DNA of 51,574 nucleotides from Dehalococcoidia bacterium (GCA_015478665.1 JADMII010000017.1:1-51574), one strand, 5' to 3'; positions 43,217-51,457 are shown, counted from the stretch's first letter. The notes: generated by a model from the sequence alone, not told the origin. Program-made: numbers and translations.

Positions 43217-44767
43217 CTACGATCCGGCCCGCGCCGCTCGCCGCCGCCGGGCGCCCGTCGTCGCCCGGCCGTTGGCGCCGTGGCCGTTGGCGCCGTGGCC
43301 GTTGGCGCCGTGGCCGTTGGCGCCGTGGTGGTTCGCCGGCGCCACGCCGACGTCCGGCAGGTCGCTCGGCTCGACGCCTGCGGCCCGGCGCAGAGCGTCG
43401 AACTCGCGCGCGAAGCCCTCCGCGATCACGTCGACATCGCTCAGGATCGCCGGATCCGACATGACGCCGACGTAGAGCGCCTTGTCGAAGCTCGTGATGC
43501 CAACGCCGATGCCGAGGTCGCCGGCCAGTGGCACCAGCGGGTAGTGCGCGAGCATCCGCCGGCCGACGCTGTACAGCGGGATCAGCGGCCCCGGCACGTT
43601 CGTGCAGACGAAGTTGAAGGCGCCGCGCGGGACGCCGCCCATGCCGGCCAGCGCATGCCACGCCGCCGGCACGTTCTCCGCCAGCGACATCAGCGACTCG
43701 AAGGCCTTCGCCTGGTCCTCCTGCTTGAGCCGCTCCATCTCATCACGCACGGCGGTCAGGCGTCGCACCGGATCTTCGATGCCGACGGGGATCTCCGGCA
43801 GCATCATCGACACGCGATTCCCGAGCGCGCCCCTCTCGTCCTCGCTCCGCACGTTCACGGGGATCTGCAGGCGCACCGTCTGACCCTCCGTCGGGACCTC
43901 GTGCGCGCGCAGATAACGGCCGAGGGCGCCGCCGAGCAGCGTCAGCATCACATCATTCACGGTGCCGCCGAGCACGCTGCGGATGCCGCGCACGTCCCCG
44001 AACGACATCGACGTCCAGGCGACGCGGCGGCGGCCGCCGACGGGCTTGTTCCACGGCGCCGGCCGCGCCTGCCGGAAGGCGAGCGGCATCGCCACCTGCC
44101 AGGCGCGCGTCAGCTCCGTCATCCGCCGGAACTGCGTCCGCGGGTCGAACGCCGCCTCCTGCCAGTCACGCCAGGCGCGGATGCCCGACTGCCACTGGTC
44201 GAACATCGCCTCCGACCACGAGCGGAGCGGGTCGAGGAGGCGGCCGGGTTGCCACGGCTCGGCAGGCGGTGGCACCACCTGCGGCTGCGGCGTCAGGTCG
44301 AGCACGGCGAGCAGCAGATCGATCCCGCTTACACCATCGACGAGGCAGTGGTGCACGCGACTGAGGTACGCCGTCCGGCCGCCGGCGATGCCGCGGATGA
44401 CGGTGATATCCCACAACGGCCGGTCGCGACGGAGCATCGGCGCGAAGAGGTCGCTCGCCAGCTCCATCAGTTGCGCTTCGCTGCCCGGCGCCGGGAGCGT
44501 CGCTTCCCGTATGTGGCGGTCGATGCTGAACTGCGGGTCGTCCTCCCACGTCGGATGTGCGGCGTAGAGCGGTGGGATCAGCGCCCGCTGGCGATAGCGC
44601 GGGATCGTATGCATGCGTGCGTCGACGCTGGCGCGGATCTCCTCGACCGGGATGTCGCCGTCGAAGATGGCGACCGACGCGATGTGCAACGGCGCATCCG
44701 GCTTCTCGAAGTAGAGGAACCAGGCGTCCTGCGGACTCATGCGCCTTGACAGCGAGGTTGACGGCAT
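43217..44767 (-). CDS. wax ester synthase/diacylglycerol acyltransferase (WS/DGAT) family protein
   Basis: The 516-aa protein is a typical WS/DGAT: RRMSPQDAWFLYFEKPDAPLHIASVAIFDG at the N-terminus, the acyltransferase motif HHCLVDG at residues 139-145, GGTVNDVMLTLLGGALGRYL, and the late block NFVCTNVPGPLIPLYSVGRRM with ITSFDKALYVGVMSD. It esterifies an acyl-CoA to a fatty alcohol or diacylglycerol, making storage lipids. ATG 44767 has GGAGG 8 bases upstream. The C-terminus ends in a GANGH pentapeptide repeat coded by a 15-bp DNA repeat, then Arg-rich residues. The alpha/beta hydrolase gene is divergent. Confidence 0.93.
   Translation of the reverse strand: MPSTSLSRRMSPQDAWFLYFEKPDAPLHIASVAIFDGDIPVEEIRASVDARMHTIPRYRQRALIPPLYAAHPTWEDDPQFSIDRHIREATLPAPGSEAQLMELASDLFAPMLRRDRPLWDITVIRGIAGGRTAYLSRVHHCLVDGVSGIDLLLAVLDLTPQPQVVPPPAEPWQPGRLLDPLRSWSEAMFDQWQSGIRAWRDWQEAAFDPRTQFRRMTELTRAWQVAMPLAFRQARPAPWNKPVGGRRRVAWTSMSFGDVRGIRSVLGGTVNDVMLTLLGGALGRYLRAHEVPTEGQTVRLQIPVNVRSEDERGALGNRVSMMLPEIPVGIEDPVRRLTAVRDEMERLKQEDQAKAFESLMSLAENVPAAWHALAGMGGVPRGAFNFVCTNVPGPLIPLYSVGRRMLAHYPLVPLAGDLGIGVGITSFDKALYVGVMSDPAILSDVDVIAEGFAREFDALRRAAGVEPSDLPDVGVAPANHHGANGHGANGHGANGHGANGRATTGARRRRAARAGS
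43271..43330. repeat. 15-bp tandem repeat (4 copies) inside the WS/DGAT gene
   Basis: GTTGGCGCCGTGGCC recurs at 43271, 43286, 43301 and 43316, the last with two changed bases. It codes for GANGH four times near the protein's C-terminus. The period is a multiple of three, so copy number can change without a frameshift. Confidence 0.9.
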
Positions 44768-44971
44768 GACGGGCGCCTCCTGCCGGAGCGTGCCTTGCGT
44801 CGCGTATTCGAAGTATACTCTTCCCAACCTGGCGCTGATCATCGAAATCTGCGGATTTTGTGAGATTGGCGGCGCGGAACCCCGCCGACGTGATACGCGA
44901 AGCCGCCGCTGCGCCTTCTATAGTGCAGCGACGCGACGCGAGGTCGCCGGAGGCGACGATCAGGGGGAAGC

Positions 44972-45784
44972 GTGAGCACAGCGACTGCCGCACCGGCAGA
45001 TCTTTCCGGCTACGAGCCGACCGGCAGCCCCATCTGGCTCGAAGCCCTCTTCCCGCTCGACTGGATCGCACTGCACGCCTCGCCCGTCTACTACGGCTTC
45101 GGGGTGCCGCGCGGACACGGCGAACCCGTCGTCCTCGTCCCCGGCTTCCTCGGCACAGACCGCTACCTCATCGAGATGCACGAGTGGCTGAAGCGCATCG
45201 GCTACACACCGTACTACTCGGGCATCGGACGCAACGTCGACTGTCCCGAGCTTCTGACGCAGCGCCTGCTGCGCACCATCCGCCGCGCACACGAGGAGAC
45301 GGGCGAGAAGGTGACGATCGTCGGCCACAGCCTGGGCGGCATGCTGGCGCGCGCCGCCGCGCACCGCGACCCGGCGATCGTCGGGCAGGTCGTGACGATG
45401 GGCTCGCCCTTCCGCTCGCTGCGCGCGCATCCGCTTGTGCTGAGCGCCGCCAACTTCGTGCGATCGAACATCGTCCGGGACCGGAAGCGCCGGCACGACG
45501 TGAAGCAGGACTGCTACACGCCGGAGTGCAGTTGCGGCTTCGTGCGCGCGCTGCTCGATCTCGACGCCGTCGAGCCGTACGGCACGGCGGCCATCTACTC
45601 GAAGTGCGACGGCATCGTCGACTGGCACGCCTGCGTGGAAGACGACGAGACCCTGAACAACGAAGTGACGGCGACGCACATCGGCATGGCCTTCAACCCG
45701 GACGTCTACCGCACCCTCGGCCGCCTCCTCGCCGGCGGGCGCGGCGTGGAAGTTGGAGGGCGGAAGCGGGCGGCTCGGGGCTGA
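44972..45784 (+). CDS. alpha/beta hydrolase, lipase-like
   Basis: The 270-aa protein has the hydrolase core GEPVVLVPGFLGTDRYLIEMHEWLKRIGYTPYYSGIGRN, the nucleophile elbow VTIVGHSLGGMLAR (Ser120), GQVVTMGSPFRSL, the acid-strand region TAAIYSKCDGIVDWHACVED and the terminal His in TATHIGMAFNPDVYRTL. The order fits a triacylglycerol lipase or esterase of the LipA/PGAP1-like kind, with no signal peptide. It could act on wax esters or triacylglycerol made by the divergent WS/DGAT. A PHA synthase would have a Cys in place of Ser120. The start is GTG 44972, with AGGGGGAAGC just upstream. Confidence 0.85.
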   Translation: MSTATAAPADLSGYEPTGSPIWLEALFPLDWIALHASPVYYGFGVPRGHGEPVVLVPGFLGTDRYLIEMHEWLKRIGYTPYYSGIGRNVDCPELLTQRLLRTIRRAHEETGEKVTIVGHSLGGMLARAAAHRDPAIVGQVVTMGSPFRSLRAHPLVLSAANFVRSNIVRDRKRRHDVKQDCYTPECSCGFVRALLDLDAVEPYGTAAIYSKCDGIVDWHACVEDDETLNNEVTATHIGMAFNPDVYRTLGRLLAGGRGVEVGGRKRAARG

Positions 45785-45859
45785 CGGCGGAAACGCCGAT
45801 CACGAACCCCAGGATCGCACCGTCGCTAAGGTTGGTGGCTGCGGCGCTGGAGGCTATAC

Positions 45860-45906
45860 ACCCTACCCGCTTCCCTTGTGGGAGGGGGCCGGGGGTGAGG
45901 GCCATC
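45860..45906. repeat. REP-like hairpin repeat, copy 4
   Basis: CTTCCC (45870-45875) faces GGGAGG (45880-45885) and is followed by GGGCCGGGGGTGAGGGCCATCG. It sits between the convergent hydrolase and phasin-like genes, in a gap of 188 bp (45785-45972) that holds no gene. Confidence 0.6.
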
Positions 45907-45972
45907 GGCACACTCGCCGGTCCCCGGTCCCCCGTCGCCAGTCCTCAGCCACGAGTAACCAGACGCCAATCC

Positions 45973-46494
45973 CTACTTCGTGCCGTTGCTGTTGGCCGTC
46001 GCTTTCCGCGCCTTCGTCGCCGTCCGCTTCGCCGCGCCGGCGACGTCCTCCGCCTCGGTCGCCGCCCGGTTCGTGACGCGCTCGACGCGCGTGCGCACGC
46101 GGTCGGCCGTCGCGCCGGCGACGTCGCGTGCCGCCGCCACCGCGGCTTCGCCGGCCGCACGCTGCGCCTTCACGACCTTCTCGATCGTGTCGCGCGTCTC
46201 GCTGCCGGACTCGGACAGCTCGTCGAACATCTGGCGCGTCAGCTCAAGCGCCCGGCCCTGCGCCTTTGTCGTCGACTCCATCATCGCACGGTAGAAGCCG
46301 CGGACGTCCGTCGGGTCGCCGGCGAACTTGCGGCCGAGCTGCACCGCCTCGCGCTGGCCGCGCTGGGCCTCGCTGAGCAGGCTGCTCGATACCCGCAGGC
46401 CGCGCTCGTTGCCGGCCTTGATCGCGTCGATGATTGCGTCGTAGCTGTCTGTAAGCGCCTCGAAGTACTTGTCGATCGCCTCGTTCTGGGCCAT
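45973..46494 (-). CDS. phasin-like protein
   Basis: The 173-aa all-helical protein reads AQNEAIDKYFEALTDSYDAIIDAIKAGNERG, then RQFAGDP-like GRKFAGDPTDVRGFYRAMMESTTKAQGRALELTRQMFDELSESGSE, with a basic Ala/Lys/Thr-rich tail (AKRTATKARKATANSNG). Amphipathic helices with such a tail are typical of phasins, which coat storage granules and may bind DNA with the tail. Homology is by look only. ATG 46494 has GAGGAGGAAGC upstream, so expression should be strong. The promoter and operator are at 46553-46589, shared with the divergent PadR gene. Confidence 0.75.
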   Translation of the reverse strand: MAQNEAIDKYFEALTDSYDAIIDAIKAGNERGLRVSSSLLSEAQRGQREAVQLGRKFAGDPTDVRGFYRAMMESTTKAQGRALELTRQMFDELSESGSETRDTIEKVVKAQRAAGEAAVAAARDVAGATADRVRTRVERVTNRAATEAEDVAGAAKRTATKARKATANSNGTK

Positions 46495-46552
46495 GTTCGC
46501 TTCCTCCTCGGTCCGAAGACCTGTGCTGCAGGGACTTGCGTCACCTCGTTGA

Positions 46553-46571
46553 TAGGTGTAATCTACACCTA
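46553..46571. promoter_or_regulatory. perfect palindrome, likely PadR operator
   Basis: TAGGTGTA-ATC-TACACCTA has perfect 8-bp arms. It covers the -10 box of the phasin promoter and lies 95 bp before the PadR gene, the position expected for repression of both genes. Confidence 0.7.
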
Positions 46572-46589
46572 GTGGCGAACTGCTGTCAA
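46560..46589 (-). promoter_or_regulatory. phasin-like gene promoter
   Basis: On the minus strand TTGACA (46589-46584), 18 bp, TAGATT (46565-46560). The -10 box overlaps the palindrome, so a bound regulator would block it. The start codon lies about 65 bases downstream. Confidence 0.65.
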
Positions 46590-46665
46590 GTGGTAGATTA
46601 GGATACAGGACGAAGAATTTCCGCCGCCCCCGGCTGGCGCCGGACGGCGACGAGGAGACCGACCG

Positions 46666-47097
46666 ATGCCCAACCGCAAGCCCCGGCCCGAGGAAGCGGC
46701 CGACCAGTCCGAGCCCCAGGCCGCCTTCCGCATGCACGGCGACCTCCTCACGACGACGCTCCTCGCCTTCCTGCGCAACTGGAACGCCTACGGCTATCAG
46801 CTGGCGCAGCAGCTCGCCGATGCCGGCCTGCCCGCCTTCGACTCCGGCACGGTGTACCGCACGCTGCGGCAGCTCGAGAAGACCGGGCTGGTGTCGTCGT
46901 TCTGGGACACGTCGGAGTCCGGCCCCGCCCGGCGCATGTACTCGCTGACGAAGGCCGGCGACCTCTTCCTCTCGAGCTGGATCAGCGTCCTCGGCCGCTA
47001 CCAGGCCGTCCTCCAGAGGACGCTCGATGGCATGGCGCCCGCCGCAGCCCCGGACGAAGACGAGCCGGCGCCGAAGCGCCGCGCCGCGCGCCGCTGA
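46666..47097 (+). CDS. PadR-family transcriptional regulator
   Basis: The 143-aa protein has the winged helix of PadR: LTTTLLAFLRNWNAYGYQLAQQLADAGLPAFDSGTVYRTLRQLEKTGLVSSFWDTSESGPARRMYSLTKAGDLFLSSW. The N-terminal tail (residues 1-22) is charged. A C-terminal acidic-basic tail replaces the long dimerisation helix of larger members. It probably represses the divergent phasin-like gene and itself via the palindrome at 46553-46571. GAGGAG is 10 bases before ATG 46666. Regulators of this kind accompany phasins in some PHA-producing bacteria, which supports the storage reading. Confidence 0.9.
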   Translation: MPNRKPRPEEAADQSEPQAAFRMHGDLLTTTLLAFLRNWNAYGYQLAQQLADAGLPAFDSGTVYRTLRQLEKTGLVSSFWDTSESGPARRMYSLTKAGDLFLSSWISVLGRYQAVLQRTLDGMAPAAAPDEDEPAPKRRAARR

Positions 47098-47270
47098 CCC
47101 GATTGGTGCTATCGTAGTTGCGACGGGCGCGTCGCCGCGTGACGCCGCCCCGGCTTGCGATCGGCGCGTCCATGCGTTCGCGCACCGACCCGGCGCCGCG
47201 TACGAGTCTCCGGTCAACGCGGGCGCGCGGCCGTGACGCCGCGCCGGCGGCGACGCGAAGGAGCACGAAC

Positions 47271-47672
47271 ATGAACATGGCGGATGCGCAGCAGGATAAC
47301 CCGCTCGACCTCTGGCGCCAGTTCATCACCGACTCGGAACGACAGTGGAACGGCTTCTTCCGGGACGTCCTCGGCACGGAGACGTTCTCGAACGCGATGA
47401 ATGCCTGGGTGGAAGCGTCGCTGACCGTCCAGCGGATGGTCGCCGATAACCTCGAACGCTACTACACCGCCTTCAACGTGCCGACACACGGCGACCTCGT
47501 CGCCCTGGGCGAGCGGATGAACGCGATCGAAGAGACGCTCGCGCGGCTCGAAGCCGCGGTCGTCGCCAGCGCGCCGGAGATCGCCGCGCGCACCGCCGTC
47601 GCCCGCCCGAAGCCCCGCCGCACGAAGCGCCCGCCGGCCGCGGCGCCGCATGCCAACGGCGCCGCCGGCTGA
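47271..47672 (+). CDS. PhaE-like/poly(R)-hydroxyalkanoate synthase subunit-like protein
   Basis: The 133-aa protein reads PLDLWRQFITDSERQWNGFFRDVLGTETFSNAMNAWVEASLTVQRMVADNLERYYTAFNVPTHGDLVALGERMNAIEETLARLEAAV and ends in a basic Pro/Ala tail. This matches the short PhaE-like/granule-associated helical family: a WxxF-type N-terminal helix, then PTHGDLVALGERMNAIEETLARLE as a coiled coil. Real PhaE partners with PhaC in class III PHA synthases. No PhaC is present, so the protein may be a phasin or recruit an enzyme encoded elsewhere. AAGGAG lies 8 bases before ATG 47271; the frame is open upstream but without homology. Confidence 0.75.
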   Translation: MNMADAQQDNPLDLWRQFITDSERQWNGFFRDVLGTETFSNAMNAWVEASLTVQRMVADNLERYYTAFNVPTHGDLVALGERMNAIEETLARLEAAVVASAPEIAARTAVARPKPRRTKRPPAAAPHANGAAG

Positions 47673-47730
47673 CCGGCGCACCATCGCCGCTGGATGCAGC
47701 CGGCGGGAGATCTGGTGCGCCGCGCCTTCG

Positions 47731-47762
47731 CGCGCGGCCATGTCGGTACATGCAACCGCGCG
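47731..47762. terminator. strong two-part hairpin between convergent genes
   Basis: CGCGCGG-C-CATGT-CGGT-ACATG-CAA-CCGCGCG. The outer 7-bp and inner 5-bp stems are perfect, with a small internal loop. It lies between the PhaE-like gene (+) and the small membrane protein (-), so it could end both transcripts. Confidence 0.65.
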
Positions 47763-47889
47763 ACGCGCCACGGAGGAAGCGAGCGTCTCATCGTCGTCGG
47801 CGCGGAGCGCCGGACGGCGCGGCCACGACGCGCGACGGCCGCCGTCGCTCGTGCGGGGCGCTCGTGCCGGGGGCGCGTCAACTCCGTCG

Positions 47890-48129
47890 TTAGTCGTCGA
47901 TGTTCGCCTTCCAGCCCAGCCAGACCATCGCCATGACGGCGGCGACGATCAGCAGGCCCGGAAACAACAGTGACGCGCCGAAGTCACCCCAGGCTGACGC
48001 TCCCGCCCGGTTCACGGCATGCCATATCGCGTATCCGAGCGCGGACGCTACCCCGAGCGCGAGCCCGACGACCAGGAGCGCGACATCGGGACTGCTGCGC
48101 GGCCGCCTGCGTGCCGATTTTCCCTGCAT
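47890..48129 (-). CDS. small membrane protein, 79 aa
   Basis: The protein has two predicted transmembrane helices: DVALLVVGLALGVASALGYAIWHAV and LLFPGLLIVAAVMAMVWLGW, with a basic N-terminus (MQGKSARRRPRSS) and a short NIDD tail. The family is not recognised. ATG 48129 and 48147 are both possible. The gene is divergent from the DUF4389 gene (155 bp apart). Confidence 0.65.
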   Translation of the reverse strand: MQGKSARRRPRSSPDVALLVVGLALGVASALGYAIWHAVNRAGASAWGDFGASLLFPGLLIVAAVMAMVWLGWKANIDD

Positions 48130-48223
48130 GGCGATCCACTGTAGCATCGCGGCTGGCCTGCGGCCCGTCCGCCGGCTCGCCAGGACCGTGCCGCTGCCCC
48201 TACACCGTCTGCCGACCCCCTGC

Positions 48224-48253
48224 TTGACAGGCCGGCAGGCGATGGCCGACAGT
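48224..48253 (+). promoter_or_regulatory. possible promoter of the DUF4389 gene
   Basis: TTGACA (48224-48229), 18 bp, GACAGT (48248-48253). The -35 is perfect and the -10 is poor. The leader would be about 25 nt. Confidence 0.4.
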
Positions 48254-48284
48254 ATCGCCGAAACCGGCGACTGGGAATGCGCAC

Positions 48285-49406
48285 ATGATGACCGCCGCGG
48301 AACCCTGGCCCGCACCCCATCCCGTCGCCTTTGATGTCGCGTATCCCGAACGTCTCTCGCGCGGGCTGATCTTCGTCAAGTGGCTGCTGGCGATCCCGCA
48401 GCTGATCGTCATCTACCTGCTCCTGATCGTCGCCGAGCTGCTGGCGGTGATCTCCTGGTTTGCCATCCTCTTCACCGGCCGCTACCCGAAGTCGTTCTTC
48501 GAGTTCTCCAGCGGCGTCCTGCGCTGGCAGGCGAACGTCATGGCGTACGTCTTCCTGCTCCGCGACGAGTATCCGCCGTTCTCGTGGGAACCGGGCGGGT
48601 ATCCGCTGCTTCTGACGATCCCGCCGGCCGAGCGCCAGTCGCGGTTCCGTCTCTTCGTCCGCATCCTCGCCTTCGTGCCCAACCAGATCGCGCTGCAGTT
48701 CGTCATCCTCGGCGCACTCTTCACGACGTTCATCGCCTGGTGGGCGATCCTCCTCACCGGCCGCTACCCGCGCGGGCTCTTCCGCTTCGCCGTCGGCGTC
48801 ATGCGCTGGCAGGACCGCCTCTGGTGCTACCTGTTCCTGCTCCGCGATGAGTTCCCGCCCTACAGCATCAACGCTGCCGCCCGCCCGGGGAACGAGGTGC
48901 TGTCGGCGATCGTCGCCACGCCGCTGGTCGCCGCCTACATCGCCTTCAGCGCGGTGCCGTTCTTCGGCGCGCTTGGCGGCGGCGGTTCGACGGTGCACGT
49001 CAGCCGGCAGGCGCTGGCGGCGCAGGGCACGTTCGCGCCGGCGCCGCCCAGCGCGGACAGCGGCAACGTCAGGCTGACGCTGCTCGGCTACGGCGACGCG
49101 GCGACGGCGCCCGTCGACGGCGGCGCGGCCTTCGATGCGGCCGACCGCTTCGTCCGCTTCGAGGTGAGCGTCGGGAAGACCGGTTTCTGGCCGACGTTCT
49201 ACTCCGCACAGTCCTTCACGCTCTACGACTGTGCCGCGAACCTCTACGGCGTCGATGCCATCGATGGCACGCGCTTCCGCATCGTGTTCCGCGGCGGCAG
49301 CAGCACGTCGGAGATCTACTTTCGCCTGCCGCGCAGCGAACGGCCGTGCGAGCTCCGCTACGGCTTCGGCCCCTCGCAGGTGCGCTTCGTGTTCGACGGC
49401 CCGTAG
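48285..49406 (+). CDS. DUF4389 domain membrane protein with tandem domains
   Basis: The 373-aa protein contains two DUF4389 modules. Each has a membrane hairpin and the signature WFAILFTGRYPKSFFEFSSG with VLRWQANVMAYVFLLRDEYPPFS (about 55-100), and WWAILLTGRYPRGLFRFAVG with VMRWQDRLWCYLFLLRDEFPPYS (about 150-195). A further membrane helix (ATPLVAAYIAFSAVPFFGALG) anchors a C-terminal extracellular beta domain (residues 240-373: VRLTLLGYGDAATAPVDGG, FVRFEVSVGKTGFWPTFYSAQSFTLYD, RFRIVFRGG) similar to DUF4352-type immunoglobulin-like folds. The function of DUF4389 is not known. The start ATGATG is not preceded by a good ribosome binding site. Confidence 0.85.
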   Translation: MMTAAEPWPAPHPVAFDVAYPERLSRGLIFVKWLLAIPQLIVIYLLLIVAELLAVISWFAILFTGRYPKSFFEFSSGVLRWQANVMAYVFLLRDEYPPFSWEPGGYPLLLTIPPAERQSRFRLFVRILAFVPNQIALQFVILGALFTTFIAWWAILLTGRYPRGLFRFAVGVMRWQDRLWCYLFLLRDEFPPYSINAAARPGNEVLSAIVATPLVAAYIAFSAVPFFGALGGGGSTVHVSRQALAAQGTFAPAPPSADSGNVRLTLLGYGDAATAPVDGGAAFDAADRFVRFEVSVGKTGFWPTFYSAQSFTLYDCAANLYGVDAIDGTRFRIVFRGGSSTSEIYFRLPRSERPCELRYGFGPSQVRFVFDGP

Positions 49407-49505
49407 GCGTCGACGCTAGCGGCGGCCGCAGCTCGCAGTCCGATCGCACCTGCAGCGTTTGCCGGCGTCCGCGGGTGGCTGATAGCATGGGATGCGCCGC
49501 CACGT

Positions 49506-49581
49506 GGGGCCGTAGCTCAATTGGGAGAGCGCGACACTGGCAGTGTCGAGGTCAGGGGTTCGAGCCCCCTCGGCTCCACCA
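49506..49581 (+). tRNA. tRNA-Ala (anticodon GGC)
   Basis: Acceptor GGGGCCG/CGGCTCC (with one G-T pair), D-stem GCTC/GAGC, anticodon stem CGACA/TGTCG with loop CTGGCAG (anticodon GGC), T-stem GGGGG-type with loop TTCGAGC, and encoded CCA (49579-49581). Confidence 0.96.
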
Positions 49582-50109
49582 TCGTTCCCTCGGTTCTCCT
49601 GTTCCTGGCGCGTCGCCGGGCGTCGTTCGCGATCGGAATCGTGGCCGGCGACTGTTCGCCCCGTGGCTGTGGCCACGGGCCGTCGCGCCAGGCGGCACGG
49701 ATGCGTGCCGTGCGACGAGTCGGCTCACGACGGCGACCGAGCCGAACAGCCCCTCTGGTGGCAGAACATCGTGTCCCGGGCATCTCCACAGCATCGCACG
49801 GCAAGCGTGGCCGGGGACCGCCGGCGCCCGCTCCGAAGAATGGCCGTCCCCTTGCTCTCCTGCATAACGGCTGGTCGTCGAGCGCCGCGCGCGCGGGCGA
49901 CGTTGCGCGGAAGTTCGCATCTGAATCTCCTTGACGTATCCCAACGTATCCGGCCATAATCGCCGACGTTCCGGGCACATTCATGCTGCCCGGCTGGCGC
50001 ATCGTGGGGCGCCGGGAGCACGGCGATCCACAATCTCCTGCGTTCCAAGGCACACTGGTGCTGCGGCAAACCGGACGCCGTGGCGGGAAATAGAATCGGG
50101 GAGGACACC
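49582..50109. other. 528-bp intergenic region with a promoter
   Basis: No gene is supported between tRNA-Ala and the ScyD-like gene. The only clear element is the promoter at 49931-49960. The 5' leader to the next gene would be about 140 nt and includes the word GGCGCCGGGAGCACGGCG, with some folding potential. Confidence 0.5.
49931..49960 (+). promoter_or_regulatory. promoter of the ScyD-like gene
   Basis: TTGACG (49931-49936), 18 bp, CATAAT (49955-49960), close to consensus. Same -35 word as the tRNA-tuf promoter. Confidence 0.6.
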
Positions 50110-51429
50110 ATGAAGCGAATCTGCACTGGACTCACGATGCTGGCGCTCGCCGCGGCGCTGGTGCTCAGCGGCTCGGCGCTGTTCGGCGGCCCGCCTGCCC
50201 GCGCCCAGGCGCCAGGGCCGACGAGCGGAACTCTGCTCGTGGGCAATCTGACCAATCCGCGGGGGATGAAGGTGGGGCCGGACGGCATGATCTACGTCGC
50301 CGAAGCCGGCACTGCGGGTGACATCGCCGTTGGCACCGGAGACAACGCGTCGAAGAGCGGCTTCACGGGACGGATCTCGAAGATCGACCCAGCGACGGGC
50401 GCGCGGACGACGGTCGCCGACAAGTTGCCGTCGAACGGCTTCGCCGAGGGCACGGTCGGTCCGGCCGACGTCGCGTTCCTCAACGGTCAGCTGTACTACA
50501 TCCAGACGCACGGGGGCGTGGCGTACGGCTTCCCGAACAACCCGACCGGCGTCTACAAGGTGAACAGCAACGGCACGGTGACGCTCGTCGGCGACATCGG
50601 CGCGTTCAACATCGCGAACCCGGTGGCGAGCATCAGGAACGGCACGCAGCGGGACATCGAGCCCGGCGGCAACCCGTACGCGATGACCGTGCGTGACGGC
50701 GCCTTCTACGTCGTCGATGGCAACCAGAACCAGATCGAGAAGGTGACGACGGCGGGCACGGTGACCCGCTTCGCGGAGTTCGACGGGCACCCGGTGACGA
50801 CGGGCATCACGTACAAGACCGGCGGACCGTTCTTCGTCGGTACGTTCGGTCAGTTCCCGTTCCTGCCGAGCGCGGGCACGGTGCGGCAGGTCGGCTACCC
50901 GACCGGCTCTTCGACGCAGGTGGCGGGCGGCGTCAGCTCGATCACCGACGTCGAATTCGGCCCTGGCGGCCAGCTCTACGCGCTGAACTTCGCGGATAAC
51001 GCGACCAACGCGAGCGCGCCGCCGCCGTGGATCCCGTTCACCGGAAAGCTGATGAAAGTGAACGCCAATGGCACGTTCACGCCGCTGATCACGGGCTTCA
51101 CCGCCGCCTCAAGCGTGATCTTCGATGGTGACACGGCGTACATCGTGAACAACAGCGTGAGCTTCCTCGGGCCGGGCGAGATCTGGAAGGTGACGGGCGT
51201 GTCGTCGCTGCAGCCGCTCGCAGTCTCGCCGACTCCGGCCCCGGTCCCGAGTACGACACCATCGGCGCCAGCACCGACGCCGCGGGCGCCTTCCGGCGTC
51301 GTGGCGCCGAACACGGGTAGCGGCCCGGCCGGCGGCGATGGCTTCCAGAGCTGGTATCTCGCGGGCATCGTCATCGGCATCGCCGGAGCGGTGCTGGTGG
51401 TGAGCGGACGGATGGCAGCGCGGCGCTAG
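50110..51429 (+). CDS. ScyD/ScyE-like secreted protein with LPxTG-like anchor
   Basis: The 439-aa protein has a signal peptide (LTMLALAAALVLSGSALF...ARAQA), then a six-bladed-propeller-like body with NHL-type repeats: NPRGMKVGPDGMIYVAEAGTAGD, GRISKIDPATGARTTVADKLPS, GTVGPADVAFLNGQLYYIQ, GGNPYAMTVRDGAFYVVDGNQNQIEKVTTAG and ISSITDVEFGPGGQLYALNFAD. This is the ScyD/ScyE family, named for scytonemin-cluster proteins; outside cyanobacteria the role is unknown. A Pro/Thr linker, APNTGSG, a membrane helix (WYLAGIVIGIAGAVLVVSG) and RMAARR end the chain. ATG 50110 has GGGGAGG upstream; 50080 is an in-frame GTG or ATG alternative. Confidence 0.85.
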   Translation: MKRICTGLTMLALAAALVLSGSALFGGPPARAQAPGPTSGTLLVGNLTNPRGMKVGPDGMIYVAEAGTAGDIAVGTGDNASKSGFTGRISKIDPATGARTTVADKLPSNGFAEGTVGPADVAFLNGQLYYIQTHGGVAYGFPNNPTGVYKVNSNGTVTLVGDIGAFNIANPVASIRNGTQRDIEPGGNPYAMTVRDGAFYVVDGNQNQIEKVTTAGTVTRFAEFDGHPVTTGITYKTGGPFFVGTFGQFPFLPSAGTVRQVGYPTGSSTQVAGGVSSITDVEFGPGGQLYALNFADNATNASAPPPWIPFTGKLMKVNANGTFTPLITGFTAASSVIFDGDTAYIVNNSVSFLGPGEIWKVTGVSSLQPLAVSPTPAPVPSTTPSAPAPTPRAPSGVVAPNTGSGPAGGDGFQSWYLAGIVIGIAGAVLVVSGRMAARR

Positions 51430-51457
51430 AGGGCGCCGGCGGCGGACGCACTGTTGC

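Noticed and set aside
44812-44819. AGTATACT palindrome between the divergent WS/DGAT and hydrolase genes as a shared promoter
   Set aside because: It could be a -10 box on either strand, but no -35 box sits at 15-19 bp on either side. I leave it unassigned.
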